Shown here: piece by piece, positions 17,530 through 26,753 of the stretch
Layout: each line of letters opens with the position of its first letter
Position numbering within the stretch: the stretch's first letter is position 1
Assembly (NCBI GenBank): GCA_016718315.1
Contig: JADKDV010000005.1
Coordinates: 186,001 to 250,000 of the forward strand
Direction: 5' to 3'
Source of the DNA: Candidatus Obscuribacter sp.
Lineage (GTDB): Bacteria > Cyanobacteriota > Vampirovibrionia > Obscuribacterales > Obscuribacteraceae
Length of the DNA: 64,000 bases
Program-made: the position numbers and the translations under genes
Notes under the pieces: model-generated
The model's input: the letters and a program-made list of their open reading frames with translations, nothing else
The model's database searches: none
What the model was told of the DNA's origin: nothing

Positions 17530-18255
17530 TCAACCTGACGCCTTGAGGGCACGTTCCGTGACCTGTGCAAAACTTTGAAACAGTTTCCAGATCATCAGTC
17601 TGTGGACCCGTGCTGTGCGGAAGTCATTCTCGACTTGCGCGATTTCATCGGCGTAACGGCTTCTGATTGCCTCTTTTTGTCCAGTAAAGCGAGCCTCGAC
17701 TAACAGGAGATTTTCTTGGTGTTTTCGCTGCGCAACTTCGCTTGCGCAGTCGTAGACATCGGCTTTGACTGCCGAGCAGAAGTGGTCAAAGGTTGCCCGG
17801 GCTGCCATCCCTTTATCTGTGTAGAGCGCGTTAGCCCTGGTGGTAGAGTCTTTGTGCTGTTCTCGGGCGAAGTCCAAAATCAATTCGCATTCGTCAAGTT
17901 GCGGTGCGTTCAATTTTTCGTTCTGCTTCAAGTCGGTGATTCTGGCTTCTATCGACGCCTTGAATTCGTTTGCCTGTTTCAGGCTCTCGTTGAGTTGGAT
18001 AAAGGCGGCCTCGACGGCGTTATCCCATTCTTGTCTGGCCGGCTCGATCTTTTGTTCGTAAATTGCAAGTGCTGCCTTAAGTGTGTTCGTCAGGACTTCC
18101 TGGGCCTCAGCTTTTGCTGCTTGATGGTTGGCAAAATTATTCGCCAGAGCCTTGTTCAATGCGTCGCTGAGTTGTTTGATTTTTTTGTCGTACTGCTTTT
18201 GCGACTTCTTGGTGGTGGCCGCATACGCTCTCAATACTTTTGCTGAATTGGCCAT
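17530..18255 (-). CDS. Coiled-coil orphan family protein, copy 4
   Basis: A 241-residue charged helical protein. N-terminal mark AKVLRAYAATTKKSQ; C-terminal mark FRTARVHRLMIWKLFQSFAQ. Long Lys/Gln/Ala heptad-like runs lie between. It has no signal peptide. It is the first of three paralogues, with a two-unit 41-bp-type repeat about 60-105 bp upstream. Like the others I cannot name a function; the conserved ends suggest a common partner binding at the C-terminal Arg/Trp motif. Confidence 0.7.
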   Translation of the reverse strand: MANSAKVLRAYAATTKKSQKQYDKKIKQLSDALNKALANNFANHQAAKAEAQEVLTNTLKAALAIYEQKIEPARQEWDNAVEAAFIQLNESLKQANEFKASIEARITDLKQNEKLNAPQLDECELILDFAREQHKDSTTRANALYTDKGMAARATFDHFCSAVKADVYDCASEVAQRKHQENLLLVEARFTGQKEAIRSRYADEIAQVENDFRTARVHRLMIWKLFQSFAQVTERALKASG

Positions 18256-18308
18256 GGTTTATCCATTCGTGTTGGTGATGTTTGCGGGTTATTTAACTGG
18301 TACGCTCG

Positions 18309-18375
18309 GAGAATGGGGCTTTGTAGAAACACCGCAGATGATACCGGGAGGGATAATCGATTTGAAAAAGAGATT
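18309..18375 (-). repeat. 41-bp-period palindromic repeat array E (two units)
   Basis: Two diverged units with cores at about 18317 (GGCTTTGTAGAAACACC, then GATACC as in the consensus) and 18358 (CGATTTGAAAAAG) are exactly 41 bp apart. They lie 60-105 bp upstream of the coiled-coil gene starting at 18255, closer than in the other arrays. Confidence 0.55.
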
Positions 18376-18424
18376 GGATTGAATGTTTTGATCGCTTTGA
18401 AAGTTGCGACACAATAAATGATTC

Positions 18425-18464
18425 AAAACCGTAAGCAATTGGAGTAGATTGCTCGGTTTTTTAG
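18425..18464 (+). terminator. Possible bidirectional terminator
   Basis: AAAACCG...GCAAT pairs imperfectly with ATTGC...CGGTTTTTT across a 9-nt loop. It lies between divergent units, with no plus-strand gene feeding into it. Confidence 0.35.
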
Positions 18465-18547
18465 CCTGTTAATTTTGAGTCAATAATGGAACAACTTTTG
18501 TCTTAATCAGCTAGAGTGTGTCAGTTACTAGATGGAGATCGAGCAAA

Positions 18548-18996
18548 ATGGATGACAAGGAAAAGCTACACGCGATAGAAATTCTCAATAAGATTATGGA
18601 GTTGGAGCTAGCAGGTGTTGTCCGCTATACCCACTACTCGCTCATGGTTTATGGATATAACCGCATTCCAATCGTAAGCTGGCTCAAGGCAAACTCAAAT
18701 GAGAGTCTTTTGCATGCACACAAAGCCGGTGAGCTTGTAACCCTTCTGGGTGGTCACCCTTCATAAGATTGGACCTTTGCTTGAGACCGAGAGACACGAT
18801 TTGGGCGATATTTTGCGCGGAGTTTGGAGCACGAAAGACTGCCATTGCTGCTTACTATGAGTTGCTCAAAGCCTCTGAAGGCAAGTCTATATTGATTGAA
18901 GAGTATGCTCGCGAAATGATTATGAACGAGGAATTGCATCTTGATGAAGTTAACAAGATGTTGAAAGCCCGAGATCTTCATCCCTTTCACGACTAG
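18548..18996 (+). pseudogene. Broken bacterioferritin-like gene
   Basis: The three plus frames together encode a ferritin-superfamily four-helix protein of the bacterioferritin type: ILNKIMELELAGVVRYTHYSLMVYG, then HAHKAGELVTLLGGHPS, then (shifted) GPLLETERHDLGDILR, then (shifted again) TAIAAYYELLKASEGKSILIEEYAREMIMNEELHLDEVNKML. The Glu and E-x-x-H ferroxidase-type residues are still visible. At least two frameshifts, near 18765 and 18815-18830, break it, so no full product can be made. It would have stored or detoxified iron. Confidence 0.8.
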
Positions 18997-19067
18997 CAAA
19001 GTTTCCCTGGCTCAAATTCGATAACCTTATTGACTTTGATTCGCAGCAAGAAATTCACAAGTAGCAA

Positions 19068-19112
19068 TACCGAAAAGCAGACGGGGCCATAGCTCCGCCT
19101 GCTTTTCGATAC
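19068..19112 (-). terminator. Hairpin cassette, copy 1
   Basis: A 12-bp stem (ACCGAAAAGCAG with CTGCTTTTCGAT, one mismatch) holds an inner GC-rich stem-loop. It lies 27 bp past the end of the coiled-coil fragment at 19139. A diverged copy at 19971-20014 follows the fragment at 20050, so gene 3' end and hairpin were duplicated together. Confidence 0.6.
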
Positions 19113-19138
19113 TGGTAGTATTTGTCGGTCTTATCGCA

Positions 19139-19525
19139 CTATCGTGGCGTATCTCTGGTCAATCCCACTAACCGCTCGAGCATGTCTGCTGAGGTAAGCC
19201 CCTCTGTGCGCCAGATAGCCAGCCTCTTGCGGCGAGCTTCGTAAAACTCATTCTCAAATTGTTCGAGCTGAGTTTTTCCTTCTGCATCGATGGAGGCGTG
19301 AGACTGTGTCACTTCGTCCATGACAATCTGCAATTCCGCATTAAATTTTGCGTCGATTGCTTGGAATACGGACTCGTGCTTGGCATCTTCGGCATCCGCC
19401 GCGTAGAATTCGGCGGTAGCCTTACCCAGCGCTTCGTCATACGCTTTTTGAGCTTCTGCCAAAGCGGCATTGTACTCGCGCTCGATATCGAGCTGGATTT
19501 CCAGCGCTTCGTCCGCTTCCGGCGC
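19139..19525 (-). pseudogene. C-terminal fragment of a coiled-coil family gene
   Basis: The frame is open from about 19525 (just after a TAA) to the stop at 19139 and encodes the second half of a coiled-coil paralogue, with the family end motif FYEARRKRLAIWRTEG. The N-terminal half is missing. A ~66-bp repeat (19536-19601) and an unrelated truncated gene replace it. A shortened product could start at the Met at 19462, but no ribosome site is obvious. Confidence 0.65.
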
Positions 19526-19535
19526 TTATCGGCTT

Positions 19536-19601
19536 ACCTCCGCGTCTGCGGCTTCAGCCGCAGAGGTATCAGCCTCTGGAGCGCATGTTTGCGTTTCTCG
19601 A
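19536..19601. repeat. 66-bp dispersed repeat, copy 1
   Basis: It begins ACCTCCGCGTCTGCGGCTTC, contains GCGGCTTCAGCCGC (self-complementary) and AGAGGTATCAGCCTCT (self-complementary), and ends in GCGTTTCTCGA. A second copy with a few substitutions and a 2-bp insertion is at 20366-20433. Both sit at the break point of a truncated coiled-coil family gene. Confidence 0.7.
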
Positions 19602-19940
19602 ACAAGCCAAGGCTAACGGATTTGTAAAATCACCAAGCACGATACCAGGTAATACAAGAAAATTTCTTCTCCTCGATTTACACAGCCGGATTATCAGGGG
19701 TGATGGTGCAGCGCACCTCGCGGTCGCCAGGAGTTCCAGCATCTTCCCCAGAGTCTGAGGAGTGGTCTGGCTGCACTCGTCGATGAGCACAAACGAGGGC
19801 GGTGCGACATCGATGGTAAAGGCCGGTCCCCGACGTACCGCCTCCAGAGCATGCAGGATCTCGTGGCTTGCCACGAAATGGCCGAGGCGCAACACGCTGC
19901 TAAAGATTGCCATAGAATCAGCACAGGCTTGATCGGTCAT
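19569..19940 (-). pseudogene. Truncated P-loop-like gene
   Basis: The frame starts at the ATG at 19940 with AAGGAGACTAACC upstream, a good translation start. Its first ~90 residues look real: HEILHALEAVRRGP, then a Walker B-like strand SFVLIDECSQTTPQTLGKMLELLATAR. No Walker A motif is present. The last ~35 residues run through a 41-bp-type repeat unit (core at 19618) and into the 66-bp repeat, so the natural 3' end is gone. It may be a remnant of an AAA+/STAND-type ATPase. Confidence 0.45.
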
Positions 19941-19970
19941 GGTTAGTCTCCTTGGTTGAATCAAAATAAT

Positions 19971-20014
19971 GCCGAGAAGCAGTCGGAGCCTCAGCTCCGC
20001 CTGCTTCTCGGTAT
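19971..20014 (-). terminator. Hairpin cassette, copy 2
   Basis: GCCGAGAAGCAG pairs with CTGCTTCTCGGT around an inner stem GGAGCCTCAGCTCC. It is a diverged copy of 19068-19112, located 36 bp past the stop at 20050. Confidence 0.6.
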
Positions 20015-20049
20015 CGGTTGTAACAACAAAAACTTGACCTGCGGGAGCG

Positions 20050-20655
20050 TCAGCGGCGAGTGGATGCAGCTGGTGCCTTCATTTCTGCCAGCGCTTCGGC
20101 GTTGCCGAATAGGGCTTTGACCCAAATACCGTTGCGCTTGTTTAGCCGCGAACGAAACTCCCGTTTGATTCTTTTCTTTTCCTTCGCGTAATCTTTCTCA
20201 CAAAGCTCTACCTGTGCTAACTGCAGAGCTTTATAAATGCCCTCAACTTCTCCAGCAAACACCCACTGCAATTGGTCTATTTCTGCTATGTAGCTGTTGA
20301 CAGCGCTTTTTTATATCAGCATCATATTCACATTGAATGGCTGTCAATTGATCACCATCGTATACACCTCCGCGTCTGTGGCTTCAGCCGCAAAGAGGTA
20401 TCAGCCTCTGGAGCGCATGTTTGCGTTTGTCGAAGGCGCTTTCTCGTTGAAACTTAGATAGTTTCCCTGTCTCCAGCTGAGCCGTATGGTAGTCGGCTTT
20501 GAGTTTGTCTTTGCTGTCCCGCGTTGCGGCAGTGGAGCGCTGAGCTGTTTCAGGTGGTTTTGAAAGGCGTTTTCCAAATCATCATTGAAAGCTTTTTGAG
20601 TGTTGGTGCTGACCAGGCTTGATGCATTCTTGAGCGCGATAAGATTGACCGACAT
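20050..20655 (-). pseudogene. Broken coiled-coil family gene
   Basis: The 5' part (ATG at 20655, open to about 20440) encodes LIALKNASSLVSTNTQKAF and a charged helix. The 3' part (about 20340-20050) encodes CEYDADIKKR and, after a shift, the family end motif FRSRLNKRNGIWVKAL. Between them sits copy 2 of the 66-bp repeat (20366-20433). The repeat plus at least one frameshift inactivate the gene. It keeps a full upstream array (20905-21046). Confidence 0.65.
20366..20433. repeat. 66-bp dispersed repeat, copy 2
   Basis: Diverged second copy of 19536-19601 (GTCTGTGGCTTCAGCC, then AAAGAGGTATCAGCCTCTGG). It interrupts the coiled-coil gene remnant 20050-20655. Confidence 0.7.
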
Positions 20656-20794
20656 GAAAGTCATCCTAGATATGATGTGCAGCCAGACTGGATAGTATGA
20701 CTGTCTCTTGACCAAGATTGAGTTAGCTCGACTGCTAACACTCGACATAGTCGATGGAGTGGCAGTGTGGAAATAGATACTTTGTTTGGAGTTG

Positions 20795-20903
20795 AGGTGT
20801 TTTTGTTATTAGGGAGAAATAGGGATAACAGCATCTTTGTCATGATTAGATGTCGCAGGCAAGACCTTTGCTAACTCTCTGTCAAAGCTATGGCGCGCGC
20901 GCA
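20795..20903 (-). promoter_or_regulatory. Upstream module D of the broken coiled-coil gene
   Basis: It matches 11940-12076 in order and wording: AATAAC, CTCxC, TTATC, CAAAGAT, CATGA, then the alternating tract GCGCGCGCGC (20893-20902). A TTGACA lies at about 20884 on the minus strand and could be a -35 element. Confidence 0.5.
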
Positions 20904-21046
20904 TAAAGATAATGGATTTGTAAAATCACCGCGCATGATACCAACAAAGATAATGGATTTGTAAAATCGAGCCTTGCTTTAGCGCTAGGGATAAGGGATT
21001 TGTAAAATGCGGTGGTGATTGCAAGATGTAATCGGTTTGTGAAATT
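20904..21046 (-). repeat. 41-bp-period palindromic repeat array D
   Basis: Units start at 20914, 20955, 20996 and 21033 (spacing 41, 41, 37). The first two are the best in the window (GATAATGGATTTGTAAAAT). The first also has CACC and GATACC downstream. The array lies 250-390 bp upstream of the broken coiled-coil gene. Confidence 0.8.
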
Positions 21047-21260
21047 GCGCCGCAATCTTGTATAAGTTGTAATGATTATCTAGCGAATCATGGGTGGACT
21101 GTATCAGGCTGCTCAGCAAAACTCTCTGTCTATCATGATCTTGCTGGCGTAATACGATAAATGGTAGTAGAAAAGATAAAAAAAGTGGTACCGGTTGGGT
21201 GCCACTCAAGTTATTGAGACGGCTTATTATTATTTGCTGCCGTTACTCGGCCCAGTACGG

Positions 21261-21510
21261 TCAGTCGCCAGGACCGCCGCACATGAAGTCGCTCTTGCGA
21301 TAGGGCTCGATCTTGCCCACCAGCTCGACTGCCACGGTGTAGCCGTCGAACTCGTCGGGACCAAGATCGATAGTCGGGCTGGAAAGCTCGACGATCAGTG
21401 CCGCAGCTTCTTTGCATTTGCCAGTGCGGACGCGCACTTTGCCGGTGGGAATCGTCAGCGAGCTTGGTCATCAGATCAAACTCAGACGCCTTGATGCATT
21501 TGGGTTCCAT
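21261..21510 (-). pseudogene. Small orphan gene with one frameshift
   Basis: A clean start (AAGGAG, 6 bp, ATG at 21510) encodes MEPKCIKASEFDLMTKL. The continuation, TIPTGKVRVRTGKCKEAAALI to EPYRKSDFMCGGPGD, is in another frame and ends at 21261. A single-base change near 21445-21455 would restore an ~83-residue protein. No family is recognised. The otherwise good conservation makes a sequencing error or a recent mutation equally possible. Confidence 0.6.
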
Positions 21511-21589
21511 AGGGTGCTCCTTTGAGCGTTGATTGCTAGGCTGAATCAGTGTGCTTTTGGCACTGACTCGGACTGAGGAAGACGTTGAT

Positions 21590-21967
21590 TTACGCCTTCC
21601 TGCAGGGCTTTTTGGAACGAGGTGCGACACCTTCTCCAGCTTTGGCTGGAGTGGGTATCGTCAATTTGGCAAGTTGCTCCAGAGTGCCGTTGAAGAAAGT
21701 CATGTCACGCAATAGTGCCGGTGATGCCAGGACATTTGCCGGACTCGGTGTGCTGCCGAAGGTCCGGGAGCGTAAGGCTTGGGCACAGTGGGATCGTTTT
21801 GCGATACTGTGCCAGCCAGGAAGGATAGGCAACAAGTCGGGCGTCGCCACCGAGCTGGTCGCGGATAAAGAAGCCCACATAGAGCGCTGGTGTGGCGCCA
21901 AGCTGATACCGTTGTGGTGAGATACGTCGATGCCTGCCGGGCGATTGGCATATTTACGCTTGTTCAT
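21590..21967 (-). pseudogene. Decayed GH25 lysozyme-like gene
   Basis: The start encodes the GH25 N-terminal signature AGIDVSHHNG (with the catalytic-type Asp). Further on, in another frame, FIRDQLGGDARLVAYPSWLAQY, then LRQHTESGKCPGITG and a final FNGTLEQLAKL match the second half of the family. Most of the central barrel is deleted and the frame changes at least twice. The intact enzyme would have cleaved peptidoglycan. Confidence 0.65.
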
Positions 21968-23112
21968 GCAAACGCTCGCTTATCGTTTTGTTTTGCAGCA
22001 ACTAGCTATTTGATTTGCCCCCATTTGGCTTCAGGGCTGTTTGTTGTCTTCTCCTGCTTAGGCGGGTTATCCGTTCGCCTGCGGGTCGGCTGGCAGCGAC
22101 GCTGCGTTACTCGGCGGAGCTGCCGGAGAGGGGATGACAGGTGGCGGCGGTGGCACGATGGGAAGACCAGAGGTCCGTAGTAAATGCTCTCAAAGACCGG
22201 CAGCGTCAACGTCGTCTCAAAATCAACAGGACCGAGCCAAAAATGGGTCCCGATACCAGTCGAAAAGTGATGGCGAAGGACCACCCAGAGCAAAGATCCA
22301 CACCACGAAGGCGAAAGTCCGATGCCATCCAGTGAAGGTCTTGGCAGACGCGAATCCCGGAGGAGTGGTTTTGACGCCACAGGACGTAAAGCGGAGTCAA
22401 GATAGATGAAGAGGCTCCAAAGACAACCCATGAAACCAGAGCGGCACGTAGGATTGTTCCTTGAGGATGCCATCAAGAGCCACCGAGGAAGCGACAATGT
22501 CAAGCGGGATGTACTTCTCAGCTTCTCAAAGTATGAGTCAGTGGGATTGCGGTCCGGTGGCGGATCCTGATTGGTGCGCCTTGGTCAGCATTTGACAGAC
22601 ATAGTATTTCTCTTGTTAGAGGTTAGTCTTTTGGTCGGAAGTGATATCGAAGTCTAATCACAGGTCCTGCAGTCAGTCTCAACCTCAGCTCTGGATAGAA
22701 CTTGAAAGGTTTGGCTGAGCTGCATTGGTGGGCAATGTTGGCCTTGGTGGGGTGGACCTGTTTGTTAAGAGAAAAGACTTGATACACACCTGTATCTCTC
22801 GTCTCTTTGCATGCTTAAGCAATAGATAAACCTTAGGATTAGCTAAACCTCAGGGAGATACTAGTTACTTTATTCCTCTGCTTATCTTCTTCTTTGCCCG
22901 ACTGCGGCGCCAGACATGGAAATAAAGCGCTCCCTAACCAGGCTATGCTCAGGATCAGACTTTGGTGGGAAGCTAAAAATGGGGTTTGATGTCCAATTTA
23001 TATAGGAAAGCGCTATCACATATTGCCCATCTGAAGGCGAGGGTGTTACACATTGCCAGAGTCAGAATCAAACATAGCGAGGATAAAATGGTAACGTAAA
23101 GGGGCTCACACT
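21968..23112. other. Decayed region without an intact gene
   Basis: Around 22006-22503 on the minus strand, alternating frames read like a membrane protein followed by a Pro/Ala-rich tail (PIVPPPPPVIPSPAAPP), broken by several stops. From 22500 to 23100 I see no coding signal, repeat or RNA gene. Confidence 0.4.
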
Positions 23113-23578
23113 CTGCATAAATCACGCTCGATCTGACTGAGTCAGTGAGAACTAAAGTCTGCGAATTGCTCAATGACAGTCTTGCCATGAATTTTGATCT
23201 GTACTCACAGATCAAGCAAGCGCACTGGAACGTCAAAGGCAAGGACTTTTATCAATTGCATTTACTCTTTGATGAGATTGCCGCTGAATACTACGAATAC
23301 AACGACATGCGATCGCCGAGAGTCACCGCCCTTGGTGGCTATGCTCGCCGGTACAGTGCATATGTCTGCAGATAAGACACATTTTGCCAGAATACCCTGA
23401 ACATGCACCAGGCGGACATGGACGCCTGCTCGCTGGCTGGGCGTCTCGCTCTATATGGCAAACACGTACGCACTGCTGATCTCTGCAGTCAGTATGGCGA
23501 TGCCGATAGTGCCGATCTCTATACTGAGATTTCGCGCAATAACGATAAGCGTCTCCAGTTTCGAGTCACACCTGGTTG
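23113..23578 (+). pseudogene. Broken Dps-type ferritin gene
   Basis: Reading across frames gives a Dps protein: ELLNDSLAMNFDLYSQIKQAHWNVKG with the di-iron His (AHWNV), then FYQLHLLFDEIAAE with the F-DE pair, RVTALGGYAR, then (shifted) LAGRLALYGKHVRTA and a C-terminal NDKRLQFRVTPG. Small insertions or deletions near 23320, 23350 and 23420 disrupt it. The intact protein would bind DNA and oxidise iron under stress. It is the second decayed ferritin-type gene in 5 kb. Confidence 0.8.
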
Positions 23579-24849
23579 ACTAATAAACCTGTTGTTGGTC
23601 TAAGCAAAGGGTGGTGGCGCGTTTTGGCGACTCCGGCTGCGCCTCGAGTTTGTCTGGGGCTAGCTTTAGCAGCATTGATGCCTGGTTTCGCTGCACCAGG
23701 CGAGTACAACACCCCGCATTTTTCGTCCCAGCGCCGGTCAAAAACGTACGGTACACAATCTCCGCCAAGCATTTCCGGGCACTCGCGCGGTCGGTGCCAA
23801 TTCATTGAGCGCTCATTGCGCAGGGCAAAAAACAATTTATTGCCAAACAAGTTTAAAAGCGGCACAGACTTTTACCGATTGTTTGAGACACAATCGAAGA
23901 CATCGGTTAGCTATTATCAGGGGCTGTCAGCTTTTTACGCGCAGGACTAGGACCTCAGTCGACTGGCGCTGGCCCAGGAAATTGGCGCTCTCCGTGCCTA
24001 AAAATCTTTTTAGTGTCAATGCTCTCAAATTGCTTTACCGGTTATGAAGCTGGGCTTATGGCGGGGTTGTCCCCTACCTCGCCCTCGATCAAAATTATGG
24101 ACATTTTGTGCGCTGGTCAAAGACTGACTTTCCTCTAAAAATTTGTATCACCAGGACTGGGCTTACCGCCGGGATGTGCTCCTGACGTAGGGAGGATATC
24201 AGATCACGGTCTTTGTCCTTATCTTTGCTGATCCGGGTTTTATCGAGGACTGAGTACAGTGCTACCTGGCTCCAGAACAGTTGGCTCCAGTCTTGCTTAT
24301 CAGGGCACACAGGCTGGGGCCTGCCAGACAATCTGGTTTTATCGAATATCAATTTGTTGACTTCGGCGAATCCATTGGCTGATATTGGTTTTTGGACAAA
24401 CGAAGACCTGGGTCCTCAAGTCAGCGGGCGTACCTTTCCCCATGTACAACCTGATGATAATGGCAAAGTGATGATTGTGGTTAAGGTCGTAGATAGCCAG
24501 CAAGCACAACGCAACAATGATAATTCGGCTAAAAATCGTGAGGTGTTTGAGTACAATTTGCGTCGTGTGTTGCTACGAAGACTCCATGTTTGTGCCTTTG
24601 GCGTATTAGGACACAGCCATCATCCGGTTGATGTGATGCGTGACAATCCCGAGCCACCTAAAGCTCGTCCTTTACGGACATCTACCCAAGCTAGCAGTCA
24701 TTTTTTAAGACGATATCCTCACTCTTGAAATCTATCTATACTGTGCCGCCAGACTTTTGTTTGACAACATCGCACCGCACCATTACTAAAAACTCCAAGA
24801 CAAACAATTCCGTTGAATCAATGAAGCATCGATAACGGCTTTTGGGGAT
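23579..24849. other. Decayed unidentified coding region
   Basis: Plus-strand frames retain protein-like stretches: a signal-peptide-like segment near 23620-23700, TDFYRLFETQ and SYYQGLSAFYAQ near 23870-23945, and NEDLGPQVSGRTFPHVQPDDNG followed by KVMIVVKVVD near 24395-24495. They are separated by stops and frame changes. I cannot name the family. Confidence 0.35.
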
Positions 24850-24912
24850 TTGTCTTTGCCGGGAACTCTGTGCCATAGCGGCAGTCGACATGCAAAAGTG
24901 TTTGGTGAAATG

Positions 24913-25621
24913 TTGATGATTACAAGATCGATGATATCGCTTTCAGTAGTGCTAGCGTATTCGTCCTGCCCCCAGACACCGGGTCTGGCTCAAAACTCTA
25001 AGGCAAGCCTGCAAGTGATAAAGAATCAGCTGCAATCTAGAACTCATCTATTAATGTGGAGCTTGCAAAAGGCTGCCACGAGAGATGCAGTTGCGGATGC
25101 GGTGGCAAAGATTGACGGGGTGCCGGTAAGAAAGCCCGAGAAAACTGGCTTACCATCGGTGATTCAAACCCTTTCAAACACATTTTTAAGCCGATCGCGG
25201 ACGTGCGCAAGGAGTTAAAACCTCAGTCAGCAGGTCAACGACTTTAATACGCCACTAACCACAATGCAGAAGCCCATGGTTGGGCTGCGTCAGGATCTGG
25301 GTGGAGGTGCAGGATAAAATGCAGACTTTGCACGGCGATATCGATGGCGTGCACCGCGGTATGCAGCACATAGAACGACATATTGACCGTATCGACACAT
25401 CACTTGGCCGTATTGCTGTGCCTGTAGGTGAGCTGGCTAAGCCCGTTATGGCTTTGCAAAAGCCTGTCAAAGCTGTCGATGGCCAGCTCAAGGTCCCCTC
25501 AAAAGTGATTGCACGAGATGAAGGACACAGTTACATTCACAACTTCAGCTATTTTATTGCCATTTTAGGACTTGGTGCGCTTGTGATATTTGCACTCCTG
25601 TGGCTGGGCTCTATGTTTTGA
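24913..25621 (+). pseudogene. Broken gene for a secreted/anchored helical protein
   Basis: The 5' part encodes a signal peptide (SMISLSVVLAYSSCPQTPGLA) and a helix. After frame changes near 25180 and 25310 the last part encodes MQTLHGDIDGVHRGMQHIER and a C-terminal membrane segment (FSYFIAILGLGALVIFALLWLGSMF). It was probably a membrane-anchored coiled-coil protein. Confidence 0.5.
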
Positions 25622-26007
25622 GACACAAGACAGCGATCATGAGTAAATTGGGTCAAAAGGGACCAGTAAAAGAAGAAAGCAAAGCTGAAGAGGTAAGATT
25701 AGCTAGCGCTAATTAAGCTAGTCTCTTTTAGCTCTTTTACCTCACCTTTTATATAAGAGCCTTGCTAAAGCCTTAATAAGCGCCTAAGGTCTTATTATCA
25801 ATTTCCCCAATTTTTCACCAAATAGAAAAAGCTTCCAAACATAAATATACCCACTGTCTTTAGTGCTTCTCTCTCTTCCTTTTTGTAAGGCGTGGACGTA
25901 CGAGATAGCGGCTGTTTTGTCTGAATGGAGAATGTCGATAAACTCTTTGGCTAATGGCATGATAAAACCTAACCATTAGTTGTCTTCAAACCTGAGAAGG
26001 GGCTCTT
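25622..26007. other. Leader region of the isomerase gene
   Basis: AT-rich (25690-25910) with GCTAGCGCTAATTAAGCTAG near 25700-25723. Presumed promoter of the gene at 26008; no gene seen. Confidence 0.35.
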
Positions 26008-26730
26008 ATGAAACGTTCTGAAATCAATGCAGCAGTTGCCCGTGCCATTGCCAACTCCCAGAAATGCGGCATTGCGCTGCCTCGCTGGGCTGCCTGGGCT
26101 CCTGAAGAATTCGGCGAAAGCGCGGAAGGCATGAGACAACAGAAGCTCGGCTGGAAAGTCGTGGACTTTGGTCTCGGCGACTTTGCCAACTGTGGTCTGG
26201 TCGTGCTCGTTTTGGCAAACGCTCTGGCTGATGCCAAAGGTGAGCCCGTGACCAAAGGCAGCCAGGTCGGCGCCTATCAATACCCGGGCTCCAGCTTCTC
26301 GCGCAAGTTCCTCTTCGTCCAGGCCGGTCAAACCGAGCCCCACCACTTCCACCGCCAGAAAGAGCGCAAAGAAGTGACTGTGGTGGCCGGCGCTCCTGTG
26401 ACCTTTGAACTGGCCTGGGCCGAAAGCGACACCAAGCTCTCCGAGCGCGATGTCGATGTGCAAGTGGACGGTATCTGGCATCATCTGCCCGCCCACGGCA
26501 AGGTCACCATCAACCCCGGCGAAACCATCACTTTGCCTGGCGATCTCTCGCACATCATCTCCGTGGCTGCCGGTGGCGGCGACGTGATCATGCTCGAGAC
26601 TTCCACTGCCAACAATGACGCCCACGACAACATCTTCCCCTTCATCACGCCCACCAGCGTGGCCATCGAGGAAGACACGCGGGCGCTCTACCAGATGCTC
26701 GACGAGCACAAGGTGACTGCCGCGCGATAA
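26008..26730 (+). CDS. D-lyxose isomerase-like cupin
   Basis: A 240-residue protein. It matches the D-lyxose ketol-isomerase family in order: MKRSEINAAVARA at the start, ALPRWAAWAPEEF, LGWKVVDFGLGDF, then the cupin metal site with PHHFHRQKERKE (His, His, Glu), and a late GETITLPGDLSHIIS with the last His. The family interconverts D-lyxose and D-xylulose in the cytoplasm with a divalent metal. GAGAAGGGG precedes the ATG. It is the only clearly intact larger gene in the 18-30 kb region, GC-richer and with stronger codon bias than its decayed surroundings, which suggests selection or later arrival. Confidence 0.85.
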   Translation: MKRSEINAAVARAIANSQKCGIALPRWAAWAPEEFGESAEGMRQQKLGWKVVDFGLGDFANCGLVVLVLANALADAKGEPVTKGSQVGAYQYPGSSFSRKFLFVQAGQTEPHHFHRQKERKEVTVVAGAPVTFELAWAESDTKLSERDVDVQVDGIWHHLPAHGKVTINPGETITLPGDLSHIISVAAGGGDVIMLETSTANNDAHDNIFPFITPTSVAIEEDTRALYQMLDEHKVTAAR

Positions 26731-26753
26731 GCGCTGTTGGCCACAACACTGAA

